The translations under genes and the position numbers were made by a program. Of a stretch of 64,000 nt of DNA, positions 59,059 to 64,000 are shown in pieces (positions within the stretch are counted from its first letter, which is position 1; every line of letters begins with the position of its first letter). The notes beneath the pieces were generated by a model. It did not search any database. It was not told where the DNA came from and saw nothing but the letters and a program-made list of their open reading frames with translations. This DNA is from Frankia sp. QA3 (lineage in GTDB: Bacteria; Actinomycetota; Actinomycetes; Frankiales; Frankiaceae), in contig NZ_CM001489.1 in assembly GCF_000262465.1 (NCBI RefSeq), positions 291,384 to 355,383 on the forward strand. Reading direction: 5' to 3'.

Positions 59059-60873
59059 GTGAGCGACGCCTCGCCGCCGGGATCAGTGCCGATCCCCGGT
59101 CCCGAGGACGCGCAGCAGCCGTCCCCCCGAGCATCGGAACCCGTTCCGGCGGACGAACCCGTCCGGTCCCCCGCGCCGACCGGGGCCCCTGCGTCCGTAA
59201 CCGGCACCGGGGACGCCGCCCCCGGTCCGGCACCGGTCTCAGCGCCGGCGTCCGCGTCCGTTCGAACGGCGTCCGTGTCCGCTCGACCATCGTCGGTGCC
59301 CGCCCGACCGTGGCTGGCCCGAGTGGGTCATGCGCGGGCGGCACTCGCCGTGGTCCCCGGCCGGATCGGAGGATGGACCCGGGCGCGGTGGCGCACCGGC
59401 CGGGGCCGGGCGATCCTCGCCGCGATCGCCGCCCTGATCCTGGCCGTGCCCTCGGCGCTGGGGCTCGTCCTGGCCACCGTCCTCGACGACGACGGCGGCG
59501 GTGCCGACGTCCCCATGACCCGGGTGGCCACCCTCGGCGTCATGGCGCCGCTGTCGGGTGATCTGTCCGCCGACGGCACGAGCGTGCGCAACGCAGTCGC
59601 GCTCGCGATCGACGAGGCCAACAAGTCGGGGGCGATCCCCGGCTGGCGCCTGGAGCTGTCCACCCGCGACGACCTGTCCCGCCCGGACGGGGGAGCCCAG
59701 GCCGCCGACGCCTTCGCCGCCAACGACCGTCTGATCGGCGTAGTCGGGCCGTTGAGCTCGCTCGTCGCCAAGGTCGCCCTGCCCACGCTGAGCGCCGAGG
59801 GCATCCCGGTCGTCTCCCCGTCCAACGCCGACCCGACCCTCACCGGCGCCGGCACCGACCCGCGCACCCGCCCCTACCCGACCTACTTCCGGCTCGCCGG
59901 AACGGACGAGCTGCAGGCACGGGTGGCGGCCGAGTACGCGGTGCGGACACTCGGCCGCCGACGCATCGCCGTCGTCGACGGGGAACCCCGCTACGGCACG
60001 ACGCTCGGCGGCCGGTTCGCGGTGCGCGCCGCGGCGTTGGGGGCGACGGTCGCCTCGGTGTACCAGGTCCAGGGGGACGGTGCCGACGGGTCCGAGCTCG
60101 ACTCGACCGCGGAGGCGATCGAGCAGGAGGCCCCCGATCTGGTCTACGTCGCCACCGGCGCGGCGTTCGCCGGGAAGCTGCGCACCCGGCTCGCCGAAGC
60201 GGGCGCGTCGATCCAGGTCATGGGTTCGGACGCGCTGCTGCAACCGCGGTACACCGACGACGCGAAGTCGGCCGCGGACGGTGATCTGATCACCAGCCTG
60301 TTGGTCCCGCCGACGAGGCTGTCGGCCGCCGGCGCCTTCGTCGCCGACTACTCCGAGCGGTTCGGCGGCCCGGCGGACGACGACGGCCGCACGACTCCGA
60401 GCGGCACGGACAGCACGGACGCGTCCGGCGCGAGCGAGGGGAACCGCCACGCCGCCGCCCCGCCGACCGCCACCCGTGCGCAGACCGCCACCCCCGCACC
60501 GGCGCGCATACCCGCGTCCACCCAAGACACCGCGTCCGCCGACGGCGACTCGGCCGCGGCGCAGCGCCGGCAGGCGGCCCACGACGCCTCCGTCGAGCTC
60601 GCCCAGCGTCGCGCCGAGGCCATTCCGGTGGCGGCCGCCTATGCCTATGACGCGGCACGGGCGATCATCCGGGCGGCGGCGACGGTGCTGCCTGGCCGCC
60701 CGGCCGTCGACGCGGCCGCCCGCCACGACGTCGTGGCCGCGATCGGGCGAGGCTCGTTCACCGGCGTCACAGGCTCCATCGGCTTCGACCGCTGGGGGGA
60801 CACCCGCACGCCGCGTGTCGTGCTCTACACGGTGCTCGGCGGCCGCTTCGTCGCCCTGACGACCTGGACCTGA
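59059..60873 (+). CDS. Membrane-anchored branched-chain-amino-acid-type binding protein
   Basis: The 604-residue protein starts with an 80-residue Pro/Ala/Ser-rich segment, then basic residues and one membrane helix (about 118-141), followed by an extracytoplasmic periplasmic-binding domain (Peripla_BP_6 type: TLGVMAPLSGDLSADG, IGVVGPLSSLVAKVALP, DLVYVATGAAFAGKL). An Ala/Thr/Ser-rich insert near 435-500 interrupts the domain. No lipobox is seen; it is anchored by the helix. The GTG start is supported only by a GGGGA within the hairpin at 59029-59055. Confidence 0.85.
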   Translation: MSDASPPGSVPIPGPEDAQQPSPRASEPVPADEPVRSPAPTGAPASVTGTGDAAPGPAPVSAPASASVRTASVSARPSSVPARPWLARVGHARAALAVVPGRIGGWTRARWRTGRGRAILAAIAALILAVPSALGLVLATVLDDDGGGADVPMTRVATLGVMAPLSGDLSADGTSVRNAVALAIDEANKSGAIPGWRLELSTRDDLSRPDGGAQAADAFAANDRLIGVVGPLSSLVAKVALPTLSAEGIPVVSPSNADPTLTGAGTDPRTRPYPTYFRLAGTDELQARVAAEYAVRTLGRRRIAVVDGEPRYGTTLGGRFAVRAAALGATVASVYQVQGDGADGSELDSTAEAIEQEAPDLVYVATGAAFAGKLRTRLAEAGASIQVMGSDALLQPRYTDDAKSAADGDLITSLLVPPTRLSAAGAFVADYSERFGGPADDDGRTTPSGTDSTDASGASEGNRHAAAPPTATRAQTATPAPARIPASTQDTASADGDSAAAQRRQAAHDASVELAQRRAEAIPVAAAYAYDAARAIIRAAATVLPGRPAVDAAARHDVVAAIGRGSFTGVTGSIGFDRWGDTRTPRVVLYTVLGGRFVALTTWT

Positions 60874-60914
60874 CCCGCCGGTTGGTACCCCGGGGCTATC
60901 GGTAGCACCCGGGC

Positions 60915-60968
60915 ACCGGTCGTACGCGGGTGACCGGTCGTACGCGGGTGACCGGTAGTACCAGGGTG
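60915..60968. repeat. 18-bp tandem repeat (two exact units and one degenerate)
   Basis: ACCGGTCGTACGCGGGTG occurs at 60915-60932 and 60933-60950, followed by the variant ACCGGTAGTACCAGGGTG (60951-60968). It lies in the 324-bp gap between two binding-protein genes; the rest of that gap (60874-61197) shows no gene. Confidence 0.95.
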
Positions 60969-61197
60969 ATCGGGCGCGGCCTGCGGCCGATCACATCCAC
61001 CACATCCGCATCCACTCCGGGAAACCACTTAAGGCTACGACACGCTCACTACGAGCTTTCCTTGGCCGGTATCGCGGGCTAGGTTTCCGTCACGACAGGT
61101 CGTCGATCAGTTACTGGATAGCCACGGCGACGTTTCCGGCGGACTCCGGCGCCCCAGGTGCCGACACCAGCAGCGAGGTGCTGCGGAAGGACGTGTC

Positions 61198-62370
61198 ATG
61201 AGCGGTCCTGGACGGCGATGGGGAGTGCTCGGGGCCGCGGGGGTGCTGACGGCCGTGGCCGTGCTCGGCGGGTGCGGCGGGTCGACCGCCGAGGTCGGGA
61301 AGAAGGAGTTCGTCATCGGCTTCCAGGGGCCGCTGTCCGGCGACAACCCGCAGCTGGGCATCAACGCCTACGACGGGGTGCTGACCGCCGTCGACCTTGC
61401 CAACCGGCGCGACGACCTGCCGTTCCAGCTGCGACTGGTGGCCTCGGACGACCAGGGCATCCCCGAACAGGGCCCCACCGCCGCGCAGAAGCTCCTCGAC
61501 AACCCCAGCGTCCTCGCCGTCGTCGGTCCGGTCTTCTCCGGGCCGACGAAGTCGAGCGAGCCGCTCTACACCCAGGCCGGGCTGCTGTCGGTGAGCCCCT
61601 CGGCGACCAGCCCGGCGCTCACCGATCTCGGTTTCCTCACCTTCTACCGGGTGATCGCCCCCGACACGGTCCAGGGCGCGGCCGCGGCCGAGTATCTGAC
61701 CAAGGCCCTGAAGGCGACGAAGGTCTACTCGCTGGACGACCGCAGCGAGTACGGCATCGGCCTGTCCGGGGCGCTCGAGCAGGCGCTGACCGCCCACGAC
61801 GTCAAGGTCGTCCACGACGGCATCAACCCGACGAAGGACTACACCTCCCAGGCCACGAAGATCATCAGGGAGCGGCCGGACGTGCTCTACTACTCCGGCT
61901 ACTACTCGGAGCTCGCCCTGCTGACCAAGGCGCTGCGCAGCAAGGGCTTCACCGGGAAGATCGCCAGTGGGGACGGGGCGAACGACGACCAGCTCATTCG
62001 GGAGGCCGGTGTCGGCAACGCCGAGGGCACGCTGCTCACCTGTGCCTGCGGGGATCCGAACAGCGATCCCGCCGCGGCCGGTTTCGTCGCCGAATACCGG
62101 ACGGTCAACAGCGGGGCCCGGCCGGGCACGTATTCCGGTGAGGCGTACGACGCCACCAACGCGATCATCGAGGTGCTGCGCAAGATCGGCACTGGGGCGA
62201 CCCGGGAGTCGGTGGCGGCCGCATTCGGCTCGGTGAACCTCCCCGGCGTCACCAAGCAGATCCGGTTCCGCAAGAACGGCGAGGTGGAGGAGGCGACGGT
62301 CTACCTCTACGAGATCCGGAACGGGAAGCGGACCGTGCTCGGCCCGGTCCAGTCGCTCGTCAAGCCCTGA
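61198..62370 (+). CDS. Branched-chain amino-acid-type ABC substrate-binding lipoprotein
   Basis: The 390-residue protein has a signal peptide with lipobox LGGC (Cys26) and a Peripla_BP_6 domain (FVIGFQGPLSGDNPQLGIN; VVGPVFSGPTKSSEPLY; YYSGYYSELALLTKALRSKG). It resembles LivJ/LivK-type proteins that deliver branched amino acids or amides to a membrane permease. AAGGA precedes the ATG. No permease or ATPase genes follow here. Confidence 0.92.
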   Translation: MSGPGRRWGVLGAAGVLTAVAVLGGCGGSTAEVGKKEFVIGFQGPLSGDNPQLGINAYDGVLTAVDLANRRDDLPFQLRLVASDDQGIPEQGPTAAQKLLDNPSVLAVVGPVFSGPTKSSEPLYTQAGLLSVSPSATSPALTDLGFLTFYRVIAPDTVQGAAAAEYLTKALKATKVYSLDDRSEYGIGLSGALEQALTAHDVKVVHDGINPTKDYTSQATKIIRERPDVLYYSGYYSELALLTKALRSKGFTGKIASGDGANDDQLIREAGVGNAEGTLLTCACGDPNSDPAAAGFVAEYRTVNSGARPGTYSGEAYDATNAIIEVLRKIGTGATRESVAAAFGSVNLPGVTKQIRFRKNGEVEEATVYLYEIRNGKRTVLGPVQSLVKP

Positions 62371-62919
62371 CGCGCGGGCGGGGCACCGGCTCCGTCCCCG
62401 CAGGCCGTCCGCGGGACGCCGCCGCGCTTCCCGCGCGCGGCGGCCCCGGGCGCGTGTCGCCGCGGCCAGGCGAGTCGAGCGGACCGGTCCGCCTGATCCC
62501 CGCCGCGGGGATCGTCGCCGCGGGGATCGTCGCCGAGCGCCGTCCGCGCTGGAGGACCTGCCGGTGAACAGGCGGGAACGGCGGGGCCCGGGGGATGACA
62601 TCCGCGGCCGCTCGACTGATCGGAGATTCGACGCAGAGGCACCCGAGAAGGGTTTTGGTGCCGTCCGGACCTTCCCCGAGTCCGTACGTTGTCTACTCAC
62701 CCCTCCCGGGTGCCACCGGCGTGAGGTTAGGCCGGTCCTGACCTCAGGTCAATGCACTGGACTGGGGTCGGTGTGTCCGTTCGGATATCCCCCGGAACTG
62801 CGGAGGGGGAGGGGCCGGAGGGCCGGAAAAATCCTACGATCGGGTCTATCGGTATTGGGTTTCCCGCCGGCAGCGGCGCCAAGGCCGGGGCGGCGGGCTG
62901 CGGGCTGCGGGCGTTCCGG
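62371..62919. other. Intergenic region without a gene
   Basis: About 550 bp between the binding-protein gene and the convergent thioesterase gene. I see no supported gene. It contains a 15-bp tandem duplication (62502-62531) and GC-rich self-complementary runs around 62410-62450 that may terminate transcription. Confidence 0.6.
62502..62531. repeat. 15-bp tandem duplication
   Basis: GCCGCGGGGATCGTC occurs twice in exact tandem (62502-62516, 62517-62531) in intergenic DNA. Confidence 0.9.
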
Positions 62920-63468
62920 TCAGGTCCGGAGGGGCTCCTGCGCCCCGGTCGGCAGGCCGCTGCGGATCATGCACGTGAGCCGGCAGGTGCAGGTCACCTG
63001 TCCGGCGTCGTCGGTGATCCGGATGTCGTAGGTGACGAGGGTGCGCCCGCTGCGGATGCGGGTGGCGACGGCGGTGACGGTGCCCGAGGTGGCCGACCGA
63101 TGATGCGAGGCGTTGATCTCGATGCCGACCGCCATCGAGCCGGGCGGGGCGTCCAGGTTCGCGCCGACCGAGCCCAGCGTCTCGGCGAGGACCACGGAGG
63201 CGCCGCCGTGCAGGAGACCGTAGGGCTGCCGGTTGCCCTCGACGGGCATCGTGGCGACCAGCCGCTCGGGGCTGGCCTCGGTGAGCAGGATGCCCATCCG
63301 TCGCTCGATCTCCCCGCGCGCCTCGTTGATCTGCGCGGCGAGCCGGACCGCGTCGGCATCCGCGACCCCGTCGCCGTCGCCGTCGCCGTCGCCGTGGTCC
63401 GTGCCGGCGCCGATGCCCTCGATCGAGGCGATGTCGTCGGTGGCGGGCGCGGCATCGGCAGCGGTCAT
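62920..63468 (-). CDS. PaaI-like hot-dog thioesterase
   Basis: The 182-residue protein has a PaaI-type hot-dog domain (GILLTEASPERLVATMPVEG; PYGLLHGGASVVLAET with the HGG motif; INASHHRSATSG). It would hydrolyse aryl- or acyl-CoA thioesters. The N-terminal 45 residues contain a (DG)4 run encoded by a TCGCCG repeat at 63371-63394. ATG 63468 gives a plausible length. The gene is divergent from polA; in many actinobacteria a thioesterase lies beside polA. Confidence 0.88.
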   Translation of the reverse strand: MTAADAAPATDDIASIEGIGAGTDHGDGDGDGDGVADADAVRLAAQINEARGEIERRMGILLTEASPERLVATMPVEGNRQPYGLLHGGASVVLAETLGSVGANLDAPPGSMAVGIEINASHHRSATSGTVTAVATRIRSGRTLVTYDIRITDDAGQVTCTCRLTCMIRSGLPTGAQEPLRT

Positions 63469-63635
63469 GACCGCCAGCCTAGACGAGTAGATCCCATCGG
63501 CTTGCTGGTCCGAGCGCAGCCGAAAACCGACGGATGCGACAGTCGACGGCGCGGTACGGGCGCGCAGTGGCCCCTCGACGCGACGGACCGCCCACACGCG
63601 ACGAAACTGTCGGACGCACGGCCTAAACTCGCCGC

Positions 63636-64000
63636 GTGTCCGTCACCACGTCGAACTCGTCCGTCGACCAGCCGGCCCCGTCCGCCGCCGAGGCAGGGTC
63701 CGCCGCCGAGGCAGGGTCCGCTGTCGAGGCAGGGTCCGCTGTCGAGGCAGGGTCCGCCACGGAGGCCCGGCCCGAGAAGCCCCGCCGCGCCCGCCGGTCG
63801 GCCGCCGCGCCGGCCGCGACGGCTACGGCGAGGACGGCCGCTGCGAGGAAGGCGGCGCCCGCGGCGGCCGCCGCGGGCCCGCGGTTGCTGCTGCTCGACG
63901 GGCACTCGCTGGCCTACCGCGCGTTCTACGCGCTGCCGGTGGAGAACTTCTCCACCACCACCGGCCAGCCGACCAACGCCGTGTACGGATTCACCTCGAT
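63636..64000 (+). CDS. polA: DNA polymerase I, N-terminal fragment (runs off the window)
   Basis: From GTG 63636 the frame gives about 121 residues. The first 85 are a low-complexity Ala/Ser/Glu/Arg-rich tail. Then the 5'-nuclease domain begins (LLLLDGHSLAYRAFYALP, TTTGQPTNAVYGFTS), which is typical of actinobacterial PolA, a repair and Okazaki-fragment polymerase. No clear ribosome binding site is seen, so translation may be leaderless. The tail is partly made of an 18-bp repeat encoding SAAEAG/SAVEAG. Confidence 0.92.
   Translation, partial: MSVTTSNSSVDQPAPSAAEAGSAAEAGSAVEAGSAVEAGSATEARPEKPRRARRSAAAPAATATARTAAARKAAPAAAAAGPRLLLLDGHSLAYRAFYALPVENFSTTTGQPTNAVYGFTS
63681..63770. repeat. 18-bp tandem repeat inside polA
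   Basis: Units TCCGCCGCCGAGGCAGGG (63681, 63699) and TCCGCTGTCGAGGCAGGG (63717, 63735) are followed by a degenerate fifth copy (63753-63770). Because the unit is six codons, changes in copy number would keep the reading frame. Confidence 0.95.

Noticed and set aside
62564..63031. A 155-residue plus-strand frame before the thioesterase gene
   Set aside because: It has no ribosome binding site or domain, is Arg/Gly/Pro-rich and overlaps the end of the thioesterase gene on the other strand.

Overview
The window is high-GC actinobacterial DNA. GTG starts are common, genes are packed in ATGA/GTGA-overlapping operons, and there is a mycofactocin-type short-chain dehydrogenase, a PF04672-type methyltransferase, an ANTAR response regulator and a polA gene. 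Together these suggest Frankia or a close relative. That is an inference from gene content; no rRNA or other species marker is present.

Layout. 1-5.7 kb: a divergent TetR regulator beside a partial SDR, then enoyl-CoA hydratases, SDRs and a TesB-type thioesterase (general acyl-CoA metabolism). 5.9-8.4 kb: a stand-alone condensation-domain protein with a small coupled ORF, and a SAM methyltransferase. 8.4-9.8 kb: eroded DNA with remnants of an N-6 DNA methylase and a dienelactone hydrolase. 9.8-15.5 kb: a double-length family III CoA transferase, a YefM-YoeB toxin-antitoxin pair, a small membrane protein and a NarL-type two-component system. 15.5-17.1 kb: a second eroded stretch with a broken DUF2637-like gene.

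17.1-56.5 kb is one large catabolic region. It holds a HAPMO-like Baeyer-Villiger monooxygenase, two thiolase/DUF35 modules, a regulator made of two fused TetR proteins, a family III CoA transferase coupled to an HMG-CoA-lyase-type enzyme, three acyl-CoA dehydrogenases, two MaoC pairs plus a third MaoC protein, two cytochromes P450 with their ferredoxin and ferredoxin reductase, an AMP-forming and an NDP-forming acyl-CoA synthetase, two aldehyde dehydrogenases, SDRs, an amidohydrolase, a GMC oxidoreductase, and a complete sugar-type ABC importer. The logic resembles sterol side-chain degradation: oxidise (P450/ALDH), activate (FadD), dehydrogenate (acyl-CoA dehydrogenases), hydrate (MaoC pair), then cleave with a Cys-less thiolase-fold aldolase and its DUF35 partner. 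No ring-cleavage or Mce genes are present, so the substrate is unknown; a branched, cyclic or isoprenoid carboxylic acid is a reasonable guess. Promoters here are AT-rich, TTGAC(C/T)-16 to 18-TAGAnT, and four intergenic sites carry a TCTAA-N6-TTAGA palindrome that may be the operator of the fused TetR protein.

56.6-58.1 kb is a less typical stretch ending at a tRNA gene with a CAA (Leu) anticodon but a short variable loop. 58.4-64 kb looks like conserved core: ANTAR regulator, two branched-chain-amino-acid-type binding proteins, a PaaI-like thioesterase and the start of polA. Tandem repeats with an 18-bp unit occur at four unrelated sites in the window.
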